From: Cyanobacteria bacterium REEB67
GTDB taxonomy: Bacteria > Cyanobacteriota > Vampirovibrionia > Obscuribacterales > Obscuribacteraceae
Direction of reading: 5' to 3'
DNA length: 53,023 nt
NCBI GenBank assembly: GCA_018971775.1
Contig: JAGXAB010000046.1
Coordinates: 1-53,023, forward strand
Positions 17,166 through 25,348 of the stretch are shown in pieces. Under the pieces are notes generated by a model. It saw nothing but the letters and a program-made list of their open reading frames with translations. It was not told where the DNA came from and made no database searches. Each line of letters begins with the position of its first letter. The first letter of the stretch is position 1. The position numbers were made by a program, and so were the translations under genes.

Positions 17166-17819
17166 ATGGCAGAGACCGTCATCAAAAAACTTCAAAAACC
17201 AGGCCTGGCCAGTGACAAGCATACTGTCGACGAGATATTGCGTGTCGCCACCGCCGTTTTCGCCCGCCACGGATACCGCAACACCGACGTCCAGGTGATC
17301 GCCGATGAGCTCGGCATCGGTAAGGCCACGATCTATCGCAAGTTTCCCACCAAGCAGGAACTCTTCTTTGCCGCCGTCGACCGCGGCATGGAGCGTTTGC
17401 ACGAACACCTCGATTGTGAGTCCTCCAAGCATCTTCAGCTAGCTCCAATCGATCGCCTGCGCCGGGCTATCCGCGAATATTTCACTTTTTTCGACCAGAA
17501 TGCTGACCTCGTCGAGCTGTTCTTTCAGGAGCGCGCCGAGTTCAGCAACCGGCCTGAGATGACCTTTTTCGTCCACAAAAAACGCCGCCTGGCCAAGACC
17601 AGGCAGTTTATCCAGGAACTTGTCGACTCCGGCGCTGTCCGTAAAGTAGCAGTGGAAAAGCTCTCCGATATCTTCGGATACGCCCTCTACGGCTGTTTAT
17701 TCGTCCACCATTTGACCGGCAAAGAAAAAACGCTCAGTCAGCGTGCCGACGACATCATCGAAATCTTGATCAATGACCTGTTGAGCGTCGACGGCGCTCC
17801 CAAAAAAGCTGAGAGGTAA
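17166..17819 (+). CDS. TetR-family transcriptional repressor of the efflux locus
   Basis: A 217-residue TetR/AcrR-type regulator. The N-terminal helix-turn-helix is clear: VFARHGYRNTDVQVIADELG, then IGKATIYRKFPTKQELF, where the recognition helix ends in YRKFPTK. The C-terminal two thirds is the variable ligand-binding and dimer domain. I start it at ATG 17166 (GAGAG just upstream); the longer frame from 17064 would run through the palindromic operator and has no ribosome site. It sits between tolC and emrA, four bases before emrA, and probably binds the palindromes at 15080 and 17072. The inducer is unknown. Confidence 0.9.
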   Translation: MAETVIKKLQKPGLASDKHTVDEILRVATAVFARHGYRNTDVQVIADELGIGKATIYRKFPTKQELFFAAVDRGMERLHEHLDCESSKHLQLAPIDRLRRAIREYFTFFDQNADLVELFFQERAEFSNRPEMTFFVHKKRRLAKTRQFIQELVDSGAVRKVAVEKLSDIFGYALYGCLFVHHLTGKEKTLSQRADDIIEILINDLLSVDGAPKKAER

Positions 17820-17823
17820 TCCC

Positions 17824-19206
17824 ATGTCCGCTTCCACCGAAAAATTCAACGAAACCGATGCCGTCAGCCCTCATGGCGTGCAGGGACAGAGCGGAGCGAT
17901 TGCGGCCGCCGGCGGTCCTGCCGCTGAGATGCCTGCTCGCAACGGATTTCAGGGCCAGAGCGGTGCCATACCGGTCTACAAAGCCGGCGGCGGTTTCAAA
18001 AAAATTCTTTCCACCACTCTCATCGCCCTCGGTCTGGCCGGTGCTCTGGCTGGCGGAGTCGCCTTCTACCAGTGGTCTAGTGTGCACGAACAAACCGACG
18101 ACGCCTATGTCGACGGTCACTCCAGTGCCGTAAGCTCGCGCGTTTCAGGTACTGTTGCCAAAGTCTTCATCGATGATAACCAGATCGTCAAGAAGGGCGA
18201 CCTGCTCGCTACTCTCGATCCTACCGACTATCAAATCAAAGTCGATCAGGCCCAGGCCGCCGTCGACCTCGCCCAGAAGCAAATCGACCTCTCCCACGCC
18301 TCGGTCAAACAATTCACCACTACCGCTTCTGCTCTTTCCACCTCCGCCTCCGGTGATGTAGCCTCCGCTTCGGCTATGGTCAATATGGCTAAATCTTCGG
18401 TCCGTCAGGCCGAAGCAGCAGTCGTTCAACAGAGCCAATCGCTTAATTCGCTCAAAGCGAAACTATGGCAAGCCCAGGTCGATTTCAAACGTTACAACGA
18501 GCTTTATTCAAAAGGTGCAGTTTCGCAAGAAGAGCTCGACCAGGCCCGCACCACTTTTACCGTCGCCCAGGCCGATGAATCGGGCGGCGAGCAGATGCTT
18601 TTGCAGATGCAGGCAAAGGTAGATCAAGCCAGGGACAATCTTGCCCAGAGTCTCGGTCAACAGACCAAATCGCAAAGCTCGCTCAAGACCGCCCAGGCCT
18701 CGGCCGATGAAGCGATCGTCAAGATGAAGGACGTTGACGTTTCGAAAGCTCAGCTCGAGCAGGCCCAGGCCAGTTTGAAAGAAGCGATGCAAAATCTTGC
18801 CTACACCAAAATCTATGCGCCAATTTCGGGCCGTATCGGTCGTAAAAATCTCGAGCCGGGACAACGTGTCGATGTCGGTACTGCCGTCGCATCCATTTTT
18901 GAAGAAAATCCCTGGATCACGGCCAACTTCAAGGAAACGCAGGTCGGTCGGATGAAGCCCGGCCAGCAGGTGGAAATCAAAATCGATTCTTTTGGCGGCA
19001 AGGTCTTGCGCGGCACGATCGAAAGTATCGCCCCGGCCTCCGGTGCTAAATACGCCCTGCTGCCCCCAGAAAATGCCACCGGCAACTTTACGAAAGTGGT
19101 CCAGCGCATCCCGGTCAAGATTGTCTTCGACCGAGCCAGCGCCGGTGATCTGATGTCGCGCATCGCCCCGGGTATGTCGACCGACGTCACCGTCGACCTT
19201 AAGTAA
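17824..19206 (+). CDS. HlyD/EmrA-family membrane fusion protein
   Basis: A 460-residue periplasmic adaptor linking the inner-membrane pump (next gene) to the TolC channel. It has a cytoplasmic tail of ~58 residues, one membrane helix (60-82), and then the biotinyl-lipoyl entry TDDAYVDGHSSAVSSRVSG. A long coiled-coil hairpin rich in Ala, Gln and Ser (~140-310) follows, then YTKIYAPISGRIGRKNLEPG and a beta-barrel. The cytoplasmic tail contains the 9-residue motif G(V/F)QGQSGAI twice, at 18-26 and 41-49, which is not part of the family core. AGAGG overlapping the tetR stop serves as ribosome site, so it is coupled to tetR. Confidence 0.92.
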   Translation: MSASTEKFNETDAVSPHGVQGQSGAIAAAGGPAAEMPARNGFQGQSGAIPVYKAGGGFKKILSTTLIALGLAGALAGGVAFYQWSSVHEQTDDAYVDGHSSAVSSRVSGTVAKVFIDDNQIVKKGDLLATLDPTDYQIKVDQAQAAVDLAQKQIDLSHASVKQFTTTASALSTSASGDVASASAMVNMAKSSVRQAEAAVVQQSQSLNSLKAKLWQAQVDFKRYNELYSKGAVSQEELDQARTTFTVAQADESGGEQMLLQMQAKVDQARDNLAQSLGQQTKSQSSLKTAQASADEAIVKMKDVDVSKAQLEQAQASLKEAMQNLAYTKIYAPISGRIGRKNLEPGQRVDVGTAVASIFEENPWITANFKETQVGRMKPGQQVEIKIDSFGGKVLRGTIESIAPASGAKYALLPPENATGNFTKVVQRIPVKIVFDRASAGDLMSRIAPGMSTDVTVDLK

Positions 19207-19256
19207 TTTCGTCAAAAATTCAAAATCGAAAATCCAGAACAATCGCAGAGACTATC

Positions 19257-20948
19257 ATGGCATCTCGGGCTCAAGGTAACGACAGGTCGGATGATTCTTC
19301 GACCTTTGTCAATGACAATGCAAAAAAGCTGGAGGAGATCTACAAAAAAGATCCCCTCGCCCCCGCTTCAGCGGCCTCATCCGCCGCTGGGGCTGAAAAA
19401 GACAGCGGTGTTGTCGAGTCCAGTCTGATTCGCTGGATCATTGCTGTTACGGTATCATCGGCGGCACTACTCGAGGTGATCGACACCAGTATCGTCAACG
19501 TCGCCCTCAATCAAATCCAGGGCAATCTCGGCGCCACCCTCGCTGAAGCGGGCTGGGTGGTGACCGGCTATTCGGTGGCGAACGCAATCATGATCCCGCT
19601 CACGGCCTGGCTCGGCGACCGCTTCGGCAAAAAAGCCTATTTCGTCTTTTCGCTGATTGGCTTTACTATTTCTTCGATGATGTGCGGCTTCGCTCCCAAT
19701 TTGACCACCCTCGTCGTCTCGCGCATCATTCAGGGGCTTTGCGGCGGTGGTCTGCTCGCTAAAGCCCAGGCCATACTCTTCGAAACTTTCCCCAAAGAAG
19801 AACAGGCGGCAGCCCAGGGATTGTTCGGCATCTGCGTTATGGTCGGCCCCGTCGTCGGTCCGACTCTGGGCGGTTATCTTACAGATTATTTCAACTGGCG
19901 CTGGATATTTTTCGTCAACTTGCCCTTCGGCATCCTCGCCACTATTCTGGCCAGCATGTATCTGCCCAAGACACCGGTGAAGAAAACCGCCACCATCGAC
20001 TGGTGGGGTATCATCCTTTTGGTCGCCTGTATCGGCTCACTGCAGACCGTTTTGGAAGAAGGTCAGCAGGACGACTGGTTCTCGTCGCAATATATTACGG
20101 CACTGGTTGTGGTGGCACTGCTGGGCGGTATTCTCTTCATCTGGCGCGAGCTTGTTTGCCGCGATCCGGCCGTCAATTTGAAAATATTGCGTTACAAGTC
20201 GCTGGCGGCCGGCTCCTGCTATTCGCTCTGTCTGGGTATGTGCCTTTACGGGGCCACTTTTGCCGTACCGATTTTTGCCCAGAACATTTTGCATTACACC
20301 CCCACCCAGACCGGACTGCTCATGCTGCCCGGTGCGATTGCCTCGGCCCTCTGCATGCCTCTTTTTGCCAAGTTAGCCGGCAAGGTGGATGCGCGCATTT
20401 TGATTGCTTCCGGAGCGCTCCTCAGTGTTTTTTCGATGTGGCAGCTCTCGACGATGAATCCGAATACCAGCGCTGACTCGATGTTCTGGCCCCTTGTCTG
20501 GCGAGGCATCGCCAGTATTTTCATGTTTATGCCCCTCAGTACGGCAACGCTTGGCTCCCTGCCCAAAGAATATATCGGAGCGGGTTCGGGCTTTTTCTCC
20601 CTGACCAGGCAAATGGGTGGCTCCATTGGTATCGCCGCTCTGACGACTCTACTCAGTCAGAGGGAGACCTATCACCGCTCAGTGCTGGTCGAACAAATCA
20701 ACAATTACAATCCGATTTTCAATGACATGACCCATAAGTTTGGTGCCATACTTATGCAACACGGCGCCGACCGGGCCGGCGGCTATATGGGGGCGATGGG
20801 CATGGTCAACGGCATCGTCGAAACCCAAAGCGCTGTTCTCGCCTTCGCCGATATGTTCTGGATAGTCGGCTTTACCTTCGTCATTTCGATGCCGCTTCTG
20901 CTCTTCCTCTCCAGTGGTAAAAATGCCCGGGCGAGCGCCGGGCACTAA
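19257..20948 (+). CDS. DHA2-family (EmrB-type) MFS drug exporter
   Basis: A 563-residue proton-driven multidrug exporter predicted to have 14 membrane helices. A polar N-terminal tail of about 55 residues precedes helix 1. The helix 1 motif VIDTSIVNVALNQI, loop 2-3 motif A GDRFGKKAYF, and antiporter motif C VMVGPVVGPTLGGYL are all present. It works with the EmrA-like adaptor and the TolC-like protein in the same locus as a tripartite exporter. The gap from emrA is 50 bases with no obvious terminator. Its last codons contain a hairpin that works as a terminator for the opposite strand. Confidence 0.93.
   Translation: MASRAQGNDRSDDSSTFVNDNAKKLEEIYKKDPLAPASAASSAAGAEKDSGVVESSLIRWIIAVTVSSAALLEVIDTSIVNVALNQIQGNLGATLAEAGWVVTGYSVANAIMIPLTAWLGDRFGKKAYFVFSLIGFTISSMMCGFAPNLTTLVVSRIIQGLCGGGLLAKAQAILFETFPKEEQAAAQGLFGICVMVGPVVGPTLGGYLTDYFNWRWIFFVNLPFGILATILASMYLPKTPVKKTATIDWWGIILLVACIGSLQTVLEEGQQDDWFSSQYITALVVVALLGGILFIWRELVCRDPAVNLKILRYKSLAAGSCYSLCLGMCLYGATFAVPIFAQNILHYTPTQTGLLMLPGAIASALCMPLFAKLAGKVDARILIASGALLSVFSMWQLSTMNPNTSADSMFWPLVWRGIASIFMFMPLSTATLGSLPKEYIGAGSGFFSLTRQMGGSIGIAALTTLLSQRETYHRSVLVEQINNYNPIFNDMTHKFGAILMQHGADRAGGYMGAMGMVNGIVETQSAVLAFADMFWIVGFTFVISMPLLLFLSSGKNARASAGH
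20919..20944 (-). terminator. Rho-independent terminator of the CHASE3 kinase / receiver operon
   Basis: TGCCCGG (20924-20930), seven-base loop, CCGGGCA (20938-20944). Read on the minus strand the hairpin is followed by TTTTT (20923-20919). It begins 17 bases after the stop of the receiver gene at 20961 and lies inside the 3' end of the convergent emrB-like gene. On the plus strand there is no T run, so it should act one way. Confidence 0.75.
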
Positions 20949-20960
20949 AAGCCACTTCAC

Positions 20961-21464
20961 TCAACTGACAGCTTTGAAGCCCAGGCGTCGTTTCAAATCA
21001 GCGAGGCGCTGGGCGGCCAGTTCGGCCGGGGCGAGCACGTTTTCTTCTTTTTCGGCAAGCAGGGCCGACAGTGGTTTCGCTGCTGGTAGCACAGTATCCG
21101 GATACCAGTTTCTAATTGCTCCTTTCAATTGCTCGGTGGTGACGGGCTTGAACAAAAAGTCATTCATGCCGGCGTCGATACATTCGCTCCTGTTTGTATA
21201 GCCGGTGACACCTACGATGGGAACGGGTTGTCGGGCCATTTCCAGCTCCATCGTGCGAATCTGTCTGGTTGCCTGCAGTCCGTCGAGATTGGGCATCATC
21301 ACATCCATAAAAATCAAATCGAATTCTTTTTCTCTGACGGCCTTAACCGCCATTTCACCGTCTTCGGCCGTATCAATGGTGAAGCCGATCATCTCGAGCT
21401 GTTTGGCGATAACCAGACGCACCACCGCCGAATCATCGACCAGTAATATTTTTAAATTTATCAT
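20961..21464 (-). CDS. Receiver-domain response regulator, no DNA-binding domain
   Basis: A 167-residue protein. Residues 1-122 are a CheY-like receiver: acidic pair Asp10/Asp11, phosphoacceptor Asp54 in DLIFMDVMMP, Thr87 and Lys106 in FLFKPV. The ~45-residue tail is Ala/Leu-rich and ends in a short helix (AAQRLADLKRRLGF), with no output domain. Its ATG overlaps the kinase stop (ATGA), with AAAGGAGG upstream, so the two are translated together. It likely passes phosphate on or acts by protein contact. The pair at 47096/48621 has the same design and a similar basic C-terminal helix. Confidence 0.88.
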   Translation of the reverse strand: MINLKILLVDDSAVVRLVIAKQLEMIGFTIDTAEDGEMAVKAVREKEFDLIFMDVMMPNLDGLQATRQIRTMELEMARQPVPIVGVTGYTNRSECIDAGMNDFLFKPVTTEQLKGAIRNWYPDTVLPAAKPLSALLAEKEENVLAPAELAAQRLADLKRRLGFKAVS

Positions 21465-22867
21465 TGCTGCATGCCTCCTTTGAAAGTGAACCAGAAGACT
21501 GAACCGGCGCCGGGGGCGCTCAGAACACCCATTTGACCGGACATTAGCTCAACCATGTGTTTGGCTATCGACAGGCTGAGGCCTGCCCCGCCATTGGTGC
21601 GACGTATGCCGCCGTCTATCTGTACGAAGGGCTGAAAAACTTTGGGCAGATCCTCTCTGGCGATACCAATCCCGGTATCAGTAACAGAGACACGGATCAT
21701 GTCTTTTTCGGGGCAGTCCACCGATATTTGCACGCCTCCTTCTTTTGTGAATTTAAGGCTGTTAGATAAAAGTGTAGACAATACCTGGCGAATTTTGTCT
21801 TCGTCGGCACAGATAATACGGGGCACGGCTTCGGCTACTTCGCTGACGACGCTTAAATTTCGCTCGGCTGCATTGCTCTGAGCGGCTTCCGTGGCTTCAG
21901 CGATTATTTTGCGCAGAGCGAAAGACTGATTCTCTAATTTGCAATTGTGTCTTTCCAATTGCGAAAAATTAAGCAAATCTGTGAGCACATGAAGCAAGTC
22001 GTGTGTGCTCTTCAGCATCACCTCTGAGTACTGGCGGGCTTGCGCCGATAGATTCTCATTGGCAATCAGTTCCGCCGTGCCCAGAATGCCGGTCATAGGC
22101 GTGCGGATTTCGTGGCTGATGTTGGCCATAAATTGGCTCTTTAGTTGATTGGATTGATTGGCGACCAGGAGCGCTTCCGATGCCGCTTTCTCGGCCTCCA
22201 GAGTTTGTTCGACGGCCAGCTGCAAAGTGACGATCTTCAGTCTGTCCGCCTGGATGATGCGACGTCCTGTGATCAGTGCTGAGAGCATGGCGGCCAGCGC
22301 CACTGCCAGAATTATCGGTTCTAAAACTGTAATCCGGCTGGCGAGGTCGAAGTGATCATTTTTCCTCAGTTGCAGTCTTTGCAGCTGCTCGCTCTGGATC
22401 TGCGACACAGCTTCTTTGCTGGCGGCGGCACTGCTCTCCTGCTTTTGGAGCAGGCTGTAACGGTCGGCGCCCGGTGTCACTAGATTGTCGCTAGCTTCGA
22501 TAAATAGTTTCAGGTTGGGATTGAGTTTATCGCGAATGATTCGTCTGACAGATGGTGAGCGAGAAGATTCTGCTAAATATTTTGCCTGCTCCTGCAATTT
22601 GTCTTTGGACATCTTGTACATCGCTAGGTACTTCGGGTCGCCGGTGAGCGCGTAGGAACGCGTATTCTTGTCAGTCTCCGCCCCTCCGAGCAATACTCCT
22701 TGCGAGTAGCCGTAGACCTCCTGGATGTGGTCGATGTGAGCGTTTGTATCTTCTTGAATGGCAGCGAATCTGAAGAGCAGCAGGCAGATACTCGCCATGG
22801 CCAGCAATGCAAAAAAGAAACCGGCGAAGTCTTTCAGGCTGACGGCTCGTGCTGCTTGGCTTTTCAT
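21461..22867 (-). CDS. CHASE3-domain sensor histidine kinase
   Basis: A membrane kinase. From ATG 22867 (468 residues) helix 1 is near residues 14-34. A ~145-residue extracytoplasmic CHASE3 domain follows (SYALTGDPKYLAMYKMSKD, typical of that fold), then helix 2 near 180-202. The cytoplasmic part has phosphoacceptor His252 in NISHEIRTPMTGILG and an ATPase domain with N, G1 (DTGIGIAREDLPKVFQPF) and G2 (GGAGLSLSIAKHM) boxes. An in-frame TTG at 22963 would add 32 residues. I prefer the ATG because it leaves a normal promoter gap to the divergent regulator, but neither has a strong ribosome site. The stimulus is unknown. Confidence 0.87.
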   Translation of the reverse strand: MKSQAARAVSLKDFAGFFFALLAMASICLLLFRFAAIQEDTNAHIDHIQEVYGYSQGVLLGGAETDKNTRSYALTGDPKYLAMYKMSKDKLQEQAKYLAESSRSPSVRRIIRDKLNPNLKLFIEASDNLVTPGADRYSLLQKQESSAAASKEAVSQIQSEQLQRLQLRKNDHFDLASRITVLEPIILAVALAAMLSALITGRRIIQADRLKIVTLQLAVEQTLEAEKAASEALLVANQSNQLKSQFMANISHEIRTPMTGILGTAELIANENLSAQARQYSEVMLKSTHDLLHVLTDLLNFSQLERHNCKLENQSFALRKIIAEATEAAQSNAAERNLSVVSEVAEAVPRIICADEDKIRQVLSTLLSNSLKFTKEGGVQISVDCPEKDMIRVSVTDTGIGIAREDLPKVFQPFVQIDGGIRRTNGGAGLSLSIAKHMVELMSGQMGVLSAPGAGSVFWFTFKGGMQQ

Positions 22868-23013
22868 CGTATTTTCTGTGTTCACTCGGGCATGTTTCTG
22901 CACCGATCTACCTACACTAGTGATAACACTGTTTCGTCTTCCTTGTGTGTAATTTCTGTGCAATTTCCTTTTAGATGCTAGATTAAGTCCAGTCCTTAAT
23001 GAGTTTCTAATTT

Positions 23014-23691
23014 ATGGCTAGAATTTTGTTAGTTGAAGATGAAATCGATTTGCTCGAAACCGTGCGCGACTGGCTTCGGGAAGATAGCTATGTGGTCGAA
23101 ACTTCGCCTTCCGGAGAAGAAGCGGCAGCGCTGCTAATTCAGCGGGAATTCGACCTATTGATCCTGGACTGGATGCTGCCCGGCAAAAGTGGGCTGGATA
23201 TTTGCAAGAATTATCGCGCTCAAGGTGGCCAGGCTGCTATTTTGATGCTGACGGCTAAGCGGGCTTTAACGGCCAAAGAACTGGCTTTTGACGCCGGTGC
23301 CGATGATTACCTGACGAAACCTTTCAAGTTGCGTGAGCTTTCGGCTCGGGTGAAGGCGCTTCTACGTCGCACCAGGCCCAATTCGATTGAGCGCCATCAA
23401 GTTGGTGACCTGATGCTTGACCGTCGCACCTTTCAGGCATTCAAGGGTGGTCAACCGCTCCATCTTTTACCCAAAGAATTTAGCATACTAGAGCTGCTAA
23501 TGCTGGAGCCCGGTCGCGTTTACTCGGTCGAGGAGATTATCACTCATACCTGGGGCCAGGATTCGGAGGTGGTACCGGAGACGGTGCGCTCCAATATTCG
23601 CTCGATTCGCAAAAAGATCGATACACCTTGCAGCGAATCAAATATTACAAACGTCCACGGCATCGGCTATCGTTTCGAGCTGGTTCCATGA
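23014..23691 (+). CDS. OmpR/PhoB-family response regulator
   Basis: A 225-residue two-domain regulator. The receiver has Glu8/Asp9, phosphoacceptor Asp52 in LLILDWMLPG, and Lys in YLTKPFKLREL. The C-terminal winged helix (about 125-225) shows LLPKEFSILELLM, the recognition region SEVVPETVRSNIRSIRKKI and the wing NVHGIGYRFEL. It overlaps the following kinase by four bases (ATGA), forming a classic two-component operon. It is divergent from the CHASE3 kinase operon. Its targets are unknown; the RND efflux operon that begins 410 bases after its kinase is a reasonable candidate by position only. Confidence 0.93.
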   Translation: MARILLVEDEIDLLETVRDWLREDSYVVETSPSGEEAAALLIQREFDLLILDWMLPGKSGLDICKNYRAQGGQAAILMLTAKRALTAKELAFDAGADDYLTKPFKLRELSARVKALLRRTRPNSIERHQVGDLMLDRRTFQAFKGGQPLHLLPKEFSILELLMLEPGRVYSVEEIITHTWGQDSEVVPETVRSNIRSIRKKIDTPCSESNITNVHGIGYRFELVP

Positions 23692-24938
23692 TCAAAAGCT
23701 TTCGCCTGAAGCTGACTATTTACTTCGTTGTACTTTCTTTAATTGTTTATATTTTGATTACGGTTTGTGCCGTTTTATTTTTTCGCGGAGTGTTGACGAA
23801 AGCTCTCGACGACCGCCTCTTTATGCTCGCTTCCGAGGTTGGGCATGCCATAGATATTGACCGGGGCGTAGGACCCGCTGATGCCAAGTCATTTAGGCCA
23901 CGTCTGCGAGACTGGAAGAGGCGCGTCACTACCGACCCGGTCCGTGGTCTGGCCAGTGCTCAACTCTTTGATCGCGAAGGGACCTTGCTCGAATCGTTCG
24001 GGCCACACCCTGTTAAGACTTTCTTCAAGCGAGCTGGTGAAGCAGAGGAAGGTGGCTTGCCCTATCGAGTGTTTTATACACCCCTTAAACTAAAGAGCGA
24101 TGTCGTCGGTTTTGTCCAGGTCGATACACTGACTCAAAGCCGCGACAGTAGTGTCGATATACTGGTCGGCACTCTCTGTCTTCTAGGTCCTTTTGTCGTC
24201 ATCGGGCTTGGTTCGATAAGTTACTATGTTTCCGGCATTGCGGCCGAGCCCCTTCTTGCCAATATGGCTTCTATGCGCCGTTTTATCGAAGACGCTGGCC
24301 ATGAGCTGAATACGCCGCTCAGTATTGTGCGAGCCAAAAGCGAAGCCCTTGAACGCAGGCTTGGCGCATTGGAAGTGGCAGTGCCGGAGACTGAAGCCAC
24401 TTTGCGCTCCGTCACTCGCATGGAAAAAATTGTTAGCGATCTGATGTATCTTACTGAGCTCGATACTGAGCTCTCCAGTAATCAGTTTGAAACGATCGAT
24501 GTTTCTTCCTTGCTCTTACAACTTAATGAAGACTTCCAAGCTCGTTTCAATGCCCGAAATGTGAAATTTTTGGTCAGCTCAGGCGATCACTTGCAAGTGC
24601 GCGGCGAGCCCGATGCGCTGTACAGGGCCTTGTCTAATCTGACCGAAAATGCCCTGCGCTATACCGAAAGCGGCACTGTTAAGATTGTTGCTGCCGCTCT
24701 TCATGGTCAAATAGTTATCACCATAAACGATACCGGCATCGGCATACCGACAGAAAGTCTGACTCGTCTATTCGAGCGGTTTTATCGCGTCGATAAGTCG
24801 CGCTCGCGTGCTTCCGGCGGAGTTGGACTGGGGCTTTCGATTGTCAAAACGATTGTTGCAGCCCATCGAGGCACTCTTACTGTTGTGAGTGAGGTTGGCT
24901 CCGGTACCACTTTTACTGTGATACTACCGACGGTGTGA
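23688..24938 (+). CDS. Sensor histidine kinase partner of the OmpR-type regulator
   Basis: A 416-residue kinase. Start at 23688 overlaps the regulator stop. Helix 1 (residues 9-32), a ~125-residue periplasmic loop and helix 2 (~158-182) are visible, with no clear HAMP domain; only a short linker comes before the H-box. Phosphoacceptor His205 is in EDAGHELNTPLSIVRAK. ATPase boxes are NLTENALRYTES (N), NDTGIGIPTESLTRLFERF (G1/F) and GGVGLGLSIVKTI (G2). The EDAGHELNTPL type is found in CusS/QseC-like kinases. The stimulus cannot be read from the sequence. Confidence 0.92.
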   Translation: MIKSFRLKLTIYFVVLSLIVYILITVCAVLFFRGVLTKALDDRLFMLASEVGHAIDIDRGVGPADAKSFRPRLRDWKRRVTTDPVRGLASAQLFDREGTLLESFGPHPVKTFFKRAGEAEEGGLPYRVFYTPLKLKSDVVGFVQVDTLTQSRDSSVDILVGTLCLLGPFVVIGLGSISYYVSGIAAEPLLANMASMRRFIEDAGHELNTPLSIVRAKSEALERRLGALEVAVPETEATLRSVTRMEKIVSDLMYLTELDTELSSNQFETIDVSSLLLQLNEDFQARFNARNVKFLVSSGDHLQVRGEPDALYRALSNLTENALRYTESGTVKIVAAALHGQIVITINDTGIGIPTESLTRLFERFYRVDKSRSRASGGVGLGLSIVKTIVAAHRGTLTVVSEVGSGTTFTVILPTV

Positions 24939-25165
24939 TCTTCTGGCACAGCGCTTTGGCGGCCTGAGCTATTCGCGACAAGGTCACCTTTGGGCCCTGA
25001 TTGGCGAAAATTTCCAGCTGTCAGACCTTCGAAAGAGTTTACTTCTGCTCGGGCAGATTTCTGAAAAGATAGACGAGTGTCCCCAACCTGGCTGCCAAGA
25101 GTGCTTCTCCATTCTTTGTTAATAGCGATAGACTTATTACTCTTGAATATCGGTACTCTATGAAA

Positions 25166-25192
25166 TTGATAGTTTTACCCACAGCTTGTAAT
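25166..25192 (+). promoter_or_regulatory. Candidate promoter of the RND efflux operon
   Basis: TTGATA (25166-25171, five of six matches) and TGTAAT (25187-25192, five of six) with a 15-base spacer, shorter than ideal. A palindrome follows 12 bases downstream, near the expected transcription start. Confidence 0.3.
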
Positions 25193-25204
25193 AAAACAGG
25201 AGCG

Positions 25205-25220
25205 AATTTGCACGCAAATT
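25205..25220. promoter_or_regulatory. Palindrome AATTTGC-AC-GCAAATT, possible operator
   Basis: A perfect 7-bp inverted repeat with a two-base centre in the leader of the RND operon, just downstream of a candidate promoter. The size fits a dimeric repressor or regulator. I found no second copy by eye. Confidence 0.4.
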
Positions 25221-25277
25221 GCACACATAATTATGACAGGTCGTGTAAATTTCAGTCATTCTGCCGTGTGCGGTCGC

Positions 25278-25315
25278 AGACTCGTGTCCGTTTTCACGCG
25301 ATACGAGTCTTTTTT
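25278..25315 (+). terminator. Terminator-like hairpin upstream of the RND operon
   Basis: AGACTCGT (25278-25285) and ACGAGTCT (25303-25310) form a perfect 8-bp stem with a 17-base loop, in which GTG and CAC can also pair. Six T (25310-25315) follow. It could end transcription from the kinase 340 bases upstream, or act as an attenuator, since the tolC-like start is only 33 bases downstream. Confidence 0.6.
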
Positions 25316-25348
25316 CCGGGTCATTAATTACTGCGCGTCAAGGATTTT

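Larger units (their letters stand above)
24939..25348. other. 410-base non-coding region before the RND efflux operon
   Basis: No convincing gene. It contains, in order, a candidate promoter (25166-25192), a 16-bp palindrome (25205-25220) and a terminator-like hairpin (25278-25315), all pointing toward the tolC-like gene at 25349. This layout suggests a regulated leader for the efflux operon. A 61-codon minus-strand frame (25039-25224) lacks a ribosome site. Confidence 0.6.

Noticed and set aside
25039..25224. 61-codon minus-strand frame whose tail (LLTKNGEALLAARLG) looks like a winged-helix end
   Set aside because: GTG start without ribosome site, no full domain, and it overlaps the candidate promoter and palindrome of the RND operon.
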